DNA of 64,000 bases, taken from NCBI GenBank assembly GCA_023525715.1, contig CM042014.1:20190063-20254062 (forward strand), in the 5' to 3' direction. Below the pieces are notes generated by a model, which was given only the letters and a program-made list of their open reading frames with translations, ran no database searches and was not told where the DNA came from. This DNA comes from Cichorium intybus (Eukaryota; Streptophyta; Magnoliopsida; Asterales; Asteraceae). The position numbers were made by a program, and so were the translations under genes. Below, one piece after another: positions 12,824 through 24,503 of the stretch (within the stretch, counting starts at the first letter, position 1; the number at the start of each line of letters is the position of its first letter).

Positions 12824-14437
12824 ATGGATAGATTGATCAGTTTAGAGCCATCTAACATGGTTGTAATCCGAATCGAACACGGTCAAAAATGTTCCGGTGA
12901 GCTCACTTTGAAAAACGTCATGTACACCATGCCGGTGGCTTTCCGGTTGCAACCGGTCAACAAGACTCGTTACACGGTCAAACCACAATCCGGGATTATA
13001 TCTCCGTTAACAACTCTCACAGTTGAGATCACTTACGACTTCCATCAAAATTCAAGTCTCCCGACTACAGTCCCTTACTGTGATGACTCTTTCTTGTTAC
13101 ACAGCGTGGTGGTCCCGGGTGCAGCCGTGAAGAACCCTTCATCGACTCATGATTCGGTCCCTAATGATTGGTTTACCGCCAGAAAGAAACAAGTGTTTGT
13201 TGATAGCGGGATTCGGGTCATGTTTGTGGGGTCCGTGGTCATGGCTAGCCTCGTGAAGAATGGATCTATAGATGAAATAAGAGATGTTCTAGAAAAAGGT
13301 GATCCGAATTGGAGAGCGGTTGACTCAATCGATGATGAAGGTCAACCGTTACTCCATTTAGCAATCAGTCAAAGCCGGCCCGACTTGGTTCAGCTCCTAC
13401 TCGAGTTTGAACCGGACATCGAGGCGCGTAACCGATTAGGTTCGACGCCACTCGAGGCGGCGGCCGGCTCGGGTGAGGGTTTGATTGTGGAGCTGTTGCT
13501 GGCTCATCGAGCCAGCACAGAAAGGTCGGATACATCCACATGGGGCGCCATCCACCTCGCGGCAGGTGGCGGGCACGTGGATGTTCTCCGGCTTCTTTTA
13601 CTCAAGGGTGCTGATGTCAATATGTTGACAAAAGACGGAAACACCGCTTTACACTTGGCGGTGGAGGAACGGAGGCGGGATTGCGCACGTTTGCTGTTGG
13701 CTAGCGGTGCTCAGGTGAATATTCGAAACTCCGGCGACGGTGACACCCCGTTGCATATAGCCGCTGCCCTTGGAGATGACTACATGGTGAAGCTTTTATT
13801 ACAAAAGGGTGTTTATAAAGACATTCGAAACCTATCTAGGAAGACAGCATATGACGTGGCGGTTGAACAGGGACACACGAAGCTGTTTGATGCACTCTGG
13901 TTAGGTGACAGGTTGTGTGTGGCTGCTAGAAAAGGAGACGTGAGAACTATCAATAGGATTCTCGAAAGTGGAGCCCTGATCAATGGTCAAGACCAGCATG
14001 GTTGGACCGTGTTGCACCGGGCCTCGTTCAAGGGCCGGACCGAGGTGGTCAGGTTTTTGATTGAGAAAGGAGTTGATATCAATGCGAGAGATGAAGATGG
14101 TTATACAGCCTTGCATTGTGCTGTTGAATCTGGACATGTGGATGTGCTTGAATTGTTGGTTAAGAAGGGTGCTGACGTGGGCGCACGGACCAGTAAGGGT
14201 GCGACAGCTATGCAAATTGCTGAGTCATTGAATTATTCGGGGATCAAAAGAGTTTTGATTCAAGGAGGTGCGAGTAAGGAGGAGTTTACACATATTACTA
14301 AAATTGCACCAGCTTTTGCAGATAAAACTGGTGGGAGGTCGGATAAGGATGTGGGGTCCATGAAGAAGAGGAATGCGAGAGCAAAAGCACTTCGTGATAG
14401 CTTTGATCTATCTGCTACACCATTGGCTGCCATTTGA
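12824..14437 (+). CDS. VPY: VAPYRIN: MSP-domain and ankyrin-repeat protein for arbuscular mycorrhiza
   Basis: A 537-residue uninterrupted ORF. Residues 1 to about 125 form a VAP/MSP (major sperm protein-like) domain: MDRLISLEPSNMVVIRIEHG, then KTRYTVKPQSGIISPLTTL and DDSFLLHSVVVPGAAVK. From about residue 145 to 500 there are around ten ankyrin repeats, for example GNTALHLAVEERRRDCARLL, GDTPLHIAA, HGWTVLHRASFKGRTEVV and GYTALHCAVESGHVDVLELL. This two-part architecture, and the length, are those of VAPYRIN. That protein is needed inside host cells for arbuscule formation by mycorrhizal fungi (and in legumes for rhizobial infection), acting at mobile vesicle-like compartments. The family is lost in non-mycorrhizal plants. 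The start is the first in-frame ATG, in a good plant context (AATCATGG). No break or truncation is seen. Other MSP-ankyrin proteins exist, but sequence agreement with VPY runs along the whole length. Confidence 0.95.
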   Translation: MDRLISLEPSNMVVIRIEHGQKCSGELTLKNVMYTMPVAFRLQPVNKTRYTVKPQSGIISPLTTLTVEITYDFHQNSSLPTTVPYCDDSFLLHSVVVPGAAVKNPSSTHDSVPNDWFTARKKQVFVDSGIRVMFVGSVVMASLVKNGSIDEIRDVLEKGDPNWRAVDSIDDEGQPLLHLAISQSRPDLVQLLLEFEPDIEARNRLGSTPLEAAAGSGEGLIVELLLAHRASTERSDTSTWGAIHLAAGGGHVDVLRLLLLKGADVNMLTKDGNTALHLAVEERRRDCARLLLASGAQVNIRNSGDGDTPLHIAAALGDDYMVKLLLQKGVYKDIRNLSRKTAYDVAVEQGHTKLFDALWLGDRLCVAARKGDVRTINRILESGALINGQDQHGWTVLHRASFKGRTEVVRFLIEKGVDINARDEDGYTALHCAVESGHVDVLELLVKKGADVGARTSKGATAMQIAESLNYSGIKRVLIQGGASKEEFTHITKIAPAFADKTGGRSDKDVGSMKKRNARAKALRDSFDLSATPLAAI

Positions 14438-16189
14438 TTAACTCACATTTGTTGTGGGTTTTTTCTTGATTAGTGTGGTAGCAGAGATACAAAAACTGTT
14501 CATTCTTATATTAGTCTCAAAGATAAATGCTTCTTATATTTGTAAGATTCTTGAACGCTTTTAAATAGTAAAACTGTAATATGTCGAATTCTTTTCTCTG
14601 TGTGTAACCTGGGGACCCAAATCTTCATGGATGATGTGTTGCAACTGTATACATATTATGTACTTTTGTAAGCGTTATTTCTTGTTAACCATAACTATCT
14701 TAAGTTGTTAACACATTTGGGCTCTTTTTCCTCTGTGCTTGTTCACATTCTGTACATATATCTTGCTAATGGCATATATACTAGAATAAAAAAAACAAAA
14801 ATATTTTTATGCGTTCTAATCAGTGGAAAACCCTTGGCTACAGCTTTCGTGCATGCCTGAACTCGATAAAGAAACCACATTAACAGTGCAATAACAGGAA
14901 GTCAAAGTAATGTAAGAGAAGCAAGAACGTATCAGATAATTGATCCCGAGCATGAGTAGGCATTATACCGAACAGGTGGTGGGCAACCAACTTTAGCTGA
15001 AGAAGTATGTCGAAACAACCTCAGAACTGCAAAACTCGAACCTCTTAGTAAGAATCACAGAAGCGTCCTTGAATTCAAAGGATTGACGATCATGAGATGA
15101 TACAATTAGGCTTATATCTTCAGAAAAATTAACACCCTCGACCATCTAGAAATCTAAAAGGGAGTCCATATCCAATGGCACCTTCCATCTTTTAACTTCC
15201 AAGGACGTTTCGTTAAACTAATACATTAACCATTAATTTCGATCTTTTGTTACATTGTTTTTGTTTTTTCTTTCGAGTGTAAGACGTGCTTTTTCATAGT
15301 TAGGAATTAGATGCAAGGTATTACAAGTTTGAAAAGAAATTGGAGTTAAAGGCGTGTTTTAATAATATTGAAAACTTTAGGGGGTTATGGAAACAACTGT
15401 GTCCGGTAGTATGTGTCACGTGAGCCACCGCCTGTGCTCGTCGGTGGTCGGCGACACCGACATTTCCGTACTCTCCGATCTGATGAAAATATATAACTTC
15501 TTTATTTTCGATGTAGTTCGAAAATATATTAAGTTCTATCTATTGATAGTATTTTACAACTTCATATTTGTGCATAACCAAGTTTTTTTTACTTAGTCGT
15601 TTATTTAGTCATATTTAATATCTTAAGAAAAACTTATAATCATAGAGTGTTCAGTTTTTTATTTCTTTTACATTCATTCTGCTTTAGGACACTTTAAACA
15701 ACTAATACCAAAGATGCCCACCGACATCCCCCTTGCCTATGCCCACCGACATCACCCATTGCCTACACATGTATTTCACGAAAGCATTTGATCATTGATT
15801 TAATGGGTTATTCTGTATAATAGCAATTTAATTTATATTTCTACTAATAATACCAAGGAGCAGTGATGGTCCGCACACTACAATAGCTCTATTAAATCTA
15901 TATTTTTATTGAATAAAATAATATAAAAGATTGATATCTAAAAAATAATATAAAAGATTGACATTTAAAACTACTTGTGTAATTTAAGAGATATAACATA
16001 CTTATGAAAATAAATAACAAATAACTATAGAGTTTAGAAACCATAACAACTCAAACTGTAATTCAGACTTATCGTAAAAAAAATAATAATAAATAAACAG
16101 GAGCTAAAGTGCAAAAAATCACAAATTATAGGGACCCGTGTAAGTCATTCATTTCTTGATATTCTTCTATTAATTAAAAGCCGTAATTT
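14438..16189. other. VPY 3' region and AT-rich intergenic sequence
   Basis: The first 150-350 bp should contain the VPY 3' UTR and poly(A) site. Around 14830-15240 there is a stretch of more balanced composition with no protein match that I recognise on either strand. A 69-codon ORF at 15387 is unsupported. Nothing else is visible. Confidence 0.4.
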
Positions 16190-16760
16190 TTGGCAACGTT
16201 ACATGCGGCTTCTTTTAATTTTGTGACATCCGCGTCCTGTGTGTTTCCTTCCGCTTTTTTCTCTTCCTCCTTCCCGTCTTCTCTTTTTGCTTCTTCTTTT
16301 CTTTCAGTCGGTGCATATGCACTGTGTCGATTTTTCGTCCGGTGCATGTGCACTGTGTTGATTTTCCGTCTAAAATCGATTCTTATGTGTCCGTGTTCGT
16401 TAATTTCAGCATGAAAGCAAAAATCGAGAGAAGGAGAAACCTATCAGGGTTCGATTTTGGTTTTGAGGGTTGTGACTTCCAGAAATTAGAGAGAGATAGC
16501 GGGATAGAGGAAGATCGAAGCAGCAACAAAGCTGCTGCTGGGGTGCGACTCTGACCAGAAGCGACGCTGCCATCACTGCCGGCGACGTCTGAGGACTCGT
16601 GAAGCCGGCGGACGACCGGCGGTGGCGGTGTGCAACAGCGGACTTCGGGAGAAGCTCCCCCAAACCCATTACAATTGCAGCTGAAGCTTGGTGTCGGTGG
16701 TTTCCGTCTTCTCATCGCTCTCACTTGTGCCTAATCGGTAAAAAACGCATCACAATTCAT
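16190..16760. other. GC-richer block with paired RY-type palindromes, function unknown
   Basis: The block contains CT-rich sequence and then a purine-rich leader-like stretch. A GC-rich part at 16540-16640 follows, and a possible splice donor (CG|GTAAAA) lies near 16738. ORFs on both strands are short and look like composition effects. It resembles a first exon or promoter left from a lost gene, or the untranslated part of a transposon. No product can be named. Confidence 0.3.
16309..16370. repeat. Two tandem 31-bp copies, each with a TGCATATGCA-type palindrome
   Basis: Copy 1 is at 16309-16339 with GTGCATATGCAC. Copy 2 is at 16340-16370 with GTGCATGTGCAC. Both end in TTTCCGTC or TTTTCGTC. 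The core resembles the RY (CATGCA) element bound by B3 transcription factors. Confidence 0.75.
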
Positions 16761-17369
16761 GATTTCACACCATATATGTCATCGCTTTCTAAGTTATTAA
16801 TTTCATCATTCGATTTCATGTTTTGAATTAGTTTGGAAGGAATTATTCGTTGGAAAGGCCATGAAGAAATCCAAAAGAGAGGGCTTCTTAAAACTAGCTG
16901 ATAGAAAAGACACAACGAACCCCTCAAACCTTTAAGTAATGTCGTCAATTTTTCATTTTTCGAACAGTTTAAATATAAGATTTAGCGTTTTTCTTCCCCC
17001 CTGATTCCTAGGGTTCTTCGATCACCCAATTCCATTTTCCATCTATTTGTGTGTCATAAACATTTATTAACTAGAAAATTAACATTAAATCCAATTTTGG
17101 TTGTAGTATTGGTAGCAGCATCAGCAGACATAGAGCTCGTTATAATTATATGAACCAAAAGTGTAATTTAGGAAAACAAAAACTACGGAGACCAAAAATT
17201 GAATCCATGTCAAAAACCGTTGAGACTAAAAATTTTAGCATGTTGCTAAATATATCTCATATAGACCCCTGACAAAAGTCAAACTATTTTTAACCACTTC
17301 TATCTAATTTGTTCGGAAAACAATGCAATTTCAACAGATAAAAAGAGTTGAATTTAAACAGACGTGTAT

Positions 17370-20300
17370 ATTGTAATGACCTATATTAGCGCAATATTGT
17401 CCCATTTTTTTCTAAATATACACATAGTTTGGTGTACAATCGAGTGTCACAACAAATATGTGAGAGTCGCGACGAGCATCCCTTCAAGTTCAGTGTTACT
17501 AGAAAGTCTGCTAGTCTGATTCTCACTCTTACTACATCGGGTCTACAATACCTATATACATGCCACAAACCGAACTCACAATTCAGAGATCGGACATAAG
17601 TCTAGTGAGTACATAATACAAAGACAATATACTACAATTTCGGGAAGCACATTCCCTAATCGACCATACATCCATACATTTGCATTTATGGGAAACATTT
17701 CCCCCCAATATACTATCCGTCCACGTTTTACATATATGAGGTGCACATTCCTAATTTTGATTTTACTGCTAATACTTAAATGGTGGAGTATATACTCTTC
17801 GGGCCATTTCGATTATTTCTTTCTGTGCCAAGTATTAGACATGAAAATTTGTTACTCCCAATTCACGGTCCAAACCTTTGCCATCTGTTCATCGGGGAAG
17901 TTCCCATAAAAAGTTCACTTTTCTTTGTCCATCGAAGCAGTTCCTCGTGAGGATCTTACATCTCTATCCATCGAGGCAATCCTTCGTGAGGATTTCACAT
18001 CCCTATCCATCGAGGCAGTCCGTCGTGACGATCTCATATCCCATTTTATCGAGACAGTTCCTTGTGAATGTTTCATATTTCTCTAACCAACGAGGCAGTT
18101 CCTCGTTAAGATTTCACATTTCTAACTTTCAAGACAGTTTCCTCACATGATTTCATATATCTATCCTCCGAGGAAATTCTTCGTTGTGTTTCGATGTCTC
18201 TATCCTTCGAGGCAGTTCCTACCCATAATCTCATATCTCTATCCTTCGAGGCAATTCCTTGTCAGGATTCCATATCTCTATCCCTCGTGGTAGTTCCTCG
18301 TCGGGATTCGGTATCTCTATTCTCCGAGGCAGTTCCTCATCGGGATTCCAAATCTCCATCCTTTGAGGTAGTTCCTCCCCAGTATTTCGTATCTCTATCT
18401 ATTGAGGTAGTCCCTCATTACACTTCTATATATTTATTTATTGAGGTAGTTCCTCATTATACTTCCATATCTCTATCTAATGAGGCAGTCCCTCATTACA
18501 CTTTTATATATTTATCTATTGAGGCGGTTCCTCATTACACATTTATAACGTTATTTATTAAGGTTGATCCTCATTTTACTTCCATATCTCTATGTAATGA
18601 GGCAATCCCTAATTAAGCTTGTTTATCTTTATTTTGAGGCAGTTCCTTATTACACTTCTAAAGGCATGTTGTGTCATATCCCTGCAAGGGGGATTTACCT
18701 ACTTACACTCTCGAACTTGACCCATTCATACACGGATCTTATTAGCTATCAACTTAGGAGTTAGGTTCTAAGTTCAGAAGAACGTCACCCGACATTTTAT
18801 TCAGTTATTGCCATTATATCGTTACTACATACTAGTCAGTGCTAAAATCCAACAGTCATTGTCATGGATTCATGATCATCTCATGTCTTATCCCTACAAG
18901 GGATGTAGGTCTATACATACTCTTAACCTGACCTGACTATGCACTGCTTCTCGTTATCTATTAACTTAGAAGATCTAGGTTCTAACACCAACTTGATATT
19001 AGTAAGCACACAAACCATTGCATAACATTCTATCTTTAGCATATAACATGCATTTCAATATAATATGGTAGCATGTACTCACATTATCGATGTCATAGCT
19101 GTCTTGAGCTCAATTCTGTTAGTTTGCTTCTCCTCTTGTTATAGAAGCTATCAACATCACATATCATTTTTAGTACCACAATTTCTAGTACCATAGACTC
19201 AAGGATGCCCCTATGCATAATCTCTTTATGCATGTTTCTACCAATCATCAGACATGTTCATGCAATGCGTCGCATCCATGTGACTGACGCGTCGCGTCCG
19301 ATGAACATTTACTACATCGCGTCGCGACCTTGTCTGTTGCGTCGCTACTTAGGAACATTTGAGCATAGCGTCATTATTTTTGAACATAACGCCACTATCG
19401 TTGAACCAGACTCTGGTGTAGTCCTATACCTCATTAAGACGACTTTTAAGTCGTTTCCAGTCATAATGACCAAAGTTTCAACACTTAGGCCATAAAATCG
19501 GGTTATATCTACCTCTAACACATTTTCAATATGAATCTACCAAAGTGAATTAGGATTTTACCTTTAATCCTGAAAATAGAGGCAATTTCCTTGTAATAAT
19601 CATTGTTTCCCTTCGATTCCATCTCACATGATCTCAGGGGATCGTCCCCCTCATCCGTTCTTCACAAATATTTGGGCAATAATGACCCAAATGGTATGTC
19701 TAGGCTTTTAAGTTGCGACTAACCTGTGGGAACTACGTGTCGCGACAGACCGACGAACTCGCGGCAATCACTAAAGCCTGTCGTGTCGCCATCACTACAT
19801 AATAGTGTCGCGATCCGCCTCATCACTTCATGCCGCATGCACTATCTCACAAGTCGCATAATGTTGTCTTCGACAAAACACTTAGTCAATTACCAGTGTT
19901 TGCACACATACCACCCATCGTTGCTTTCCACAATGACCATAATTCCCTTCTTGATCACGTGAATTGTTAGCATATAATATACATTATCGATAATTGGTTA
20001 GTAAAGAAACGGTTATCACATATCTTCGGTAGAATTGAGTGTTTATTTAGTCATTCCTAAAATTTCATGCAAACTAAAATGTTCGGACATGAAACGTAAT
20101 TCTAGAAATTAAAACTATAGAGACCAAAAGTGTCTTTTACTTATTTCTTTCTTGAAATTAAAAAGTATATATACTAAAAGTGTACTTTCAAAATCTTACA
20201 ACTACATGGACCAAAAATATAATTTATGCAAATTAAACACTATAGGGACCAAAAATACAATTCAATATCACTAAAACTACAAGAACCAAAAATATCATTC
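17370..20300 (-). mobile_element. Probable Ty3/gypsy LTR-derived sequence (boundaries not resolved)
   Basis: There is no coding content, but the order of blocks parallels the LTRs of the two retrotransposons at 24504-42614. A hairpin tandem array (17890-18655) comes first, then an ATGTACTCAC motif near 19075 (compare CATGTACTCACCTC near 25613), then a CGTCGCG-rich palindromic block (about 19265-19350 and 19735-19820). It ends in about 45-bp iterations of a GGGACCAAAAATACAATTCA-type motif (20110-20300). This order matches the minus orientation of the outer element. No TG...CA ends or target duplication could be fixed, so it could be a solo or broken LTR. Confidence 0.45.
17890..18655. repeat. 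Tandem array, about 19 units of 39 bp, each with a short inverted repeat
   Basis: The unit core is CGAGGCAGTTCCTCG followed by a less conserved CACATCTCTATCC-type spacer. The period of 39 bp equals 13 codons, so open frames run through the array (for example 18194-18616). They encode only the repeat and are not a gene. The stem arms vary together between units: AACGAGG/CCTCGTT at 18089-18107 and AATGAGG/CCTCATT at 18479-18497. Confidence 0.85.
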
Positions 20301-22185
20301 AATAATTTTTATGATTTAAAAGATATATAAATTCACAATAATAAACTTTGTAGTTTTAGTATAATAGTGATATGTTGTATATGGGTGTGAAAAAGTGGGT
20401 TTTGATGATAAGATTACTTGTATAACCGAATGACTTGTGAAAAAGTGTGTATCACTAGATGATCCTATAATAGGAACTTATGGCACAAAAGGATAAGAAA
20501 ATTTCCATGTTCGTATTAAATTGTTCAATATCGTATTAGAATTTTAAAATCAAGACAATAATTAAAAAAATGAAGAAAAATACTTCTCTTTGTTTGAAGA
20601 ACCTCTTTCGTCTTTCCTTCGATTATAACCAATGGAATCATCCATTACGATACATAAGAGAAATGTATAAAATTTAAAAATACGTATTGCAAGTGCTTAT
20701 ACTTATATTATTTGAAAAATGGATAATGATAATGAGAATAACGTTTTTAGAAAGTTACACATATGCAGAATTTTAGATGTCAAATTTACAAGTTAGCTTG
20801 AGTTGACAATCCAACTTGATATTGAATCGACAATTTAGCTTAGGTTGATCAAAGTTAGCGCCAAGCTAACAAAAGTCAATCCACGTCGAAGCGGATTAAA
20901 CTATTGAACTCAGCCTCTTACTAACGTTGACCAAACAGACATGTTATCTTAAGCAATATGAATCTGATAATGCTATGGATATCACAGAAAAGGGTAGGGA
21001 CTAAACTCAACCTCTTACTAGGTTGTATCTTAGAGGCGACTGTTACCTCATATTCTCCCTAGGTAACTCCATGTAATTACGGAGAATTTTAACACCCGAC
21101 ATAGAAAGAGTATAACATATGAAGGTCACAGGATCATGATGAGATAGGCCACTAACTATATCATAAAATGTCACAAAAGATATTGTCAAACAAACAAAAT
21201 AAGAAAATGGAATGAAAAAGCGAGACTTTTTTTTTCAAAATTACGAAGAACAAGTATAGAGGCAATGGAACCTCATACAAACGTGATGAGATAGCCCAAT
21301 AACTACCTCATAAAAGGTAAGACATATCGAAGAATTGGAAACCAAGCTTCAGTACTTTCAGACCTAAATATAACATTGATCCCTCTTGAATCCAAATGGG
21401 GGGGGGGGGGACTTGATGGTGTAACGAAGTTTGTGGTTAGTCTCGTAACATCATAACATCAACATCAATGAGACTAAGAAATGATCGCACGACGATCCTT
21501 AGCACTGGCTGAGAAAAATATACAATCTTGGGCAAAGCAAAACTAACAAAAACGGTCATGCAAGGTCAATGAGGGACACAAATAACATAACGAATATTTA
21601 ATGGAATTGACAATGCGTCATGACCAAAGGTGTCACGAAAAGGATAAGGCATGCAAGAGTCGGTCGTCTACAAGTTAGACCGAATTTGTTAAAATCAACA
21701 GACAATCAAACATATAAATTGTTGACTAAGGATAGGTTGCACGTAAAAGGTTTTTTTTTATACTTTACATTGATCACACGAATGGTATCGTTTTTTCTTT
21801 CTGAAGTAGACTTAGATGTACCTAGCACCCTCTGTTCCGGTAAGACTCTCTACTATATATACCTAACGAACTCTAGAGGAACGATATACGATTTTTTCGG
21901 CTCCCCTCTTCTTAATGTTTGAATTTCTTCCTCGATCGTCACTACGATATACATCAAAGCATATTCTCAAAGCTGATTGTTGAGGATATGGATGACTCTG
22001 TGTTCGTTGTGGTTAAGTATTAAAGCTCGGGGCACTAGCAGAGCTTCCAAAAGCACCTACAACAACCTCGATTGGATTTTGGCAAGACACCCTGAGTACC
22101 ATATCTAATTATAACTATATAAGATATTTATAAAACCTTAAATTTTTTAAAGTATATATTTAAATTGAAATCAACTCAATATATA
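20301..22185. other. Non-coding retroelement-like sequence, possible Tat-type LTR junction
   Basis: A 13-G run at 21398-21410 followed by ACTTGATGGTGTAACG looks like the polypurine tract and 3' LTR start of a Tat-type gypsy element on the plus strand. A TATA-like TACTATATATACC lies near 21852. No coding domain of such an element is recognisable upstream, and no second LTR is present. The ORF at 21620-21922 is unsupported. Confidence 0.3.
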
Positions 22186-22194
22186 TTTATTTTA

Positions 22195-22511
22195 GAGTTA
22201 ATTGCATTTTTGGTCATTGTGCTTTGCCAAAAAATGCTAATTTGGTCCACAATGATTTTGAGTTTTTGACTAGCACCACGAGTCCAAAAAGTTTTAGTTT
22301 GTTGTGAGTTTGGTTTAATCTCTTAACTCTCATCTATCCTCCTCACATGGATAGCGCATGGGGTGTTTAACGGAGGAGGATAGACGGAACTAAGGGGTTG
22401 GACCAAACTCACAACAAAATAAACTTTTTAGACCTATGATGCTAGTGAAATCATTTTAAGCCAAGGTAGCAATATTTAGTAAACCACAATGACCAAAAAT
22501 GCAATTAACAC
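22195..22511. mobile_element. MULE-type MITE, 317 bp, with 9-bp target duplication
   Basis: The terminal inverted repeats run GAGTTAATTGCATTTTTGGT at the left and ACCAAAAATGCAATTAACAC at the right, and extend further inward. Both ends are flanked by TTTATTTTA (22186-22194 and 22512-22520), a 9-bp duplication typical of Mutator-like elements. There is no coding capacity. Confidence 0.9.
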
Positions 22512-22593
22512 TTTATTTTACATTTAGTTGACCACTTTTACATCACATACAGCTTAGAACATACATGCCCTCTGTAACATAATTAAAAAAAAA

Positions 22594-22870
22594 AACATTA
22601 GAAAGAGGATTCCCATCATGCAAACAAGTGAGATCGTCAAGGAACCTCACTACTAACATCCTCACCAACCAACCCCTTCCCCACCACGAATCCTCTACCA
22701 TCATATAATATAATATTATTTTTATCTTTTTCTTTAAAACTAGAATCCGCAATTGCATATTTATATTTTATATCATATTATTTACGTTAGTTGTGTTGAA
22801 CTTCAAGCAAAATAGCTTATACATATAATCAACTAGGACGACAAACGATGTAAAGACATAAAGTATAATC
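22594..22870 (+). repeat. Dispersed repeat, paralogous to 57225-57311 plus 58198-58390
   Basis: Shared landmarks include AACCTCACTACTAACATCCT (here) and AACCTCACTACTAACATGCT (near 57268), AATCCTCT, CATCATACAATATAATA-type sequence, and ACGATGTAAAGA at the end. The other copy is split by a hAT element, and this copy shows the empty site. The nature of the repeat is unknown. Confidence 0.7.
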
Positions 22871-23727
22871 TTATGGAATAATGTTACCTAAATCTTCTAT
22901 CTTATGGAATAATGTCACCTAAATGTTCTATGTCACATAATTGATTAAATTATATAAAACAAACAATACTATTCGTGGCCTATTGAATTCACAATATATC
23001 CGGATGATCTATGCATATTTCATTTTCCGCTCAAGAAGTCACAATGATATATTGTAATTTTTGTGTGTGTTGTATTTTGTTCTAAAAGTCAGTTTATTTT
23101 GCACTTGTAATACACAACTATTTTATTATATCACAATTTAAAAAAGAAAAAGAAAATGTCCTTTAAATCTTCATAAGTCAAAGCAAAACACATTCGTTAT
23201 GGAAAAAGTATAAATATTTTATTTTTAAGTTCAAATAAAAAGATTACATTTTACTTTTTCTATACATTTTGTTGCACATATATTGACACTTGCAAGATAT
23301 TGATTGCAGTCTATAAAAAATCTCAACTTTTGTTTATTTTTGTATTTTTATTAATTCTGCCTCTATACGACGTATTTATAAAACAAACATTAATGAAAAT
23401 AGATAAGTAAAATGAACATCTCATTCGGACCTTGTACCGTCAAAACCCAATTACCCAAACGCCCTCATAACGCGTCAATTGCACGGCCTTCACATATTTT
23501 TTGAGTAAATTACAGTTTTGGTCCCTATGGTTTACCCAGTTTTTCATATTGGTCCTGGTTTTGAAAATCTCACACACTTGTCCCTGTGGTATACATTTAC
23601 TTACGAGTTTGGTCCCTCCCTCCGTTAAATATAACATTTTTGTTAAATGAAGGGTAAAAATGGAGGCTAAAATGACCAATATACCCCTTATTTTATTTTT
23701 AATCAAATTGTTTAAAAAAAATCTCTC

Positions 23728-23810
<83 letters not shown>

Positions 23811-24009
23811 AAACAAGACAACCGATACCATTTTGACCTTACGATTTTGGGTCCTAAATATATATCTTCGAAGCCATTAGTCTTATACGTGAACTCGGTT
23901 AAAAACCGTTACACACTGAAGATTCACGGATTCGAGCCCTTATTTCCTTAATGAAAGACTCTAGCATAGATTTCTTCTTCCTAAAAGGAGGTGTTTTCTG
24001 TTGGTGCCA
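22871..24009. other. Non-coding sequence with a (CT)n microsatellite
   Basis: AT-rich sequence with no gene. At 23510-23650 there is a TTTGGTCCCTATGGTTTACC-type block of the kind common in plant LTRs and MITEs. The (CT)n tract runs from about 23732 to 23808. Confidence 0.5.
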
Positions 24010-24185
24010 ACCTAAATAAAGACTATCGCGTCATTAAAGTAGTTGATGACGATGACAACGATGAGGTGGAGCAAGATACTAAGTCTAATTTGGATTGGAA
24101 ATATGAATTTCTAGGACAAATTGATCCCCCAAATAAGAAAAAACAAAAAAAAAAGTTTTGAATTACTTAAAGAAACAGACATCTC
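24010..24185 (+). pseudogene. RAP-domain protein (chloroplast RAP-like) gene relic, left part
   Basis: One frame reads KDYRVIKVVDDDDNDEVEQ, then LDWKYEFLGQIDP and a lysine run ending in a stop. This pattern matches the N-terminal acidic and basic region of plant RAP (an OPR-type RNA-binding protein involved in chloroplast rRNA maturation), which has an ELELLGE-like motif followed by Lys-rich sequence. The continuation lies at 42628-42830, beyond the nested insertions. The main OPR and RAP domains are absent, so it cannot be functional. The family call rests on remembered family patterns and is moderate. Confidence 0.5.
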
Positions 24186-24503
24186 TAAGAGCATCCCCAA
24201 TAGAGAGACTTTTTAGTAGAGCTTTTTCATCAAAAGGTTTAAAAATAAAAAGCTATTTTGTTCTCCACTATAGAATTTTTTTTTTCAATATGCTCTATAT
24301 TGTTTGTTTATATATGTTGTCTTGCTATAATTGGTCTAAAACAAATGGTCCCTACATCATAATTGAAAAAGCTCCTTGTAAAAGCTTGCTAATTAGCAAG
24401 CACATTGAAAAAGCTTTGTATTTAAAAATCTATCACTATAGCCTTTTCATTTTTTGAGAGCTTTTTCATTTGAAAAAGCTATTGAAAAAGCTCCTATTGT
24501 GGA

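Noticed and set aside
15387..15596. 69-codon ORF near a CACGTG motif
   Set aside because: No family resemblance, an AT-rich second half, and no supporting signals.
16383..16724. Minus-strand 113-codon and 87-codon ORFs in the GC-rich block
   Set aside because: Two overlapping frames with Ser/Pro/Arg bias and no recognised motif; most likely composition effects.
18194..18616. A 140-codon ORF with a 13-residue repeat as a possible secreted repeat protein
   Set aside because: The 39-bp unit is a multiple of three, so any array of it stays open. There is no start context, signal peptide or promoter, and the region is LTR-like.
17890..18655. Regularly spaced short repeats that look like a CRISPR array (also 31143-31640)
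   Set aside because: This is plant nuclear DNA. Repeats are direct tandem units without unique spacers, lie in LTR-type sequence and have no cas genes.
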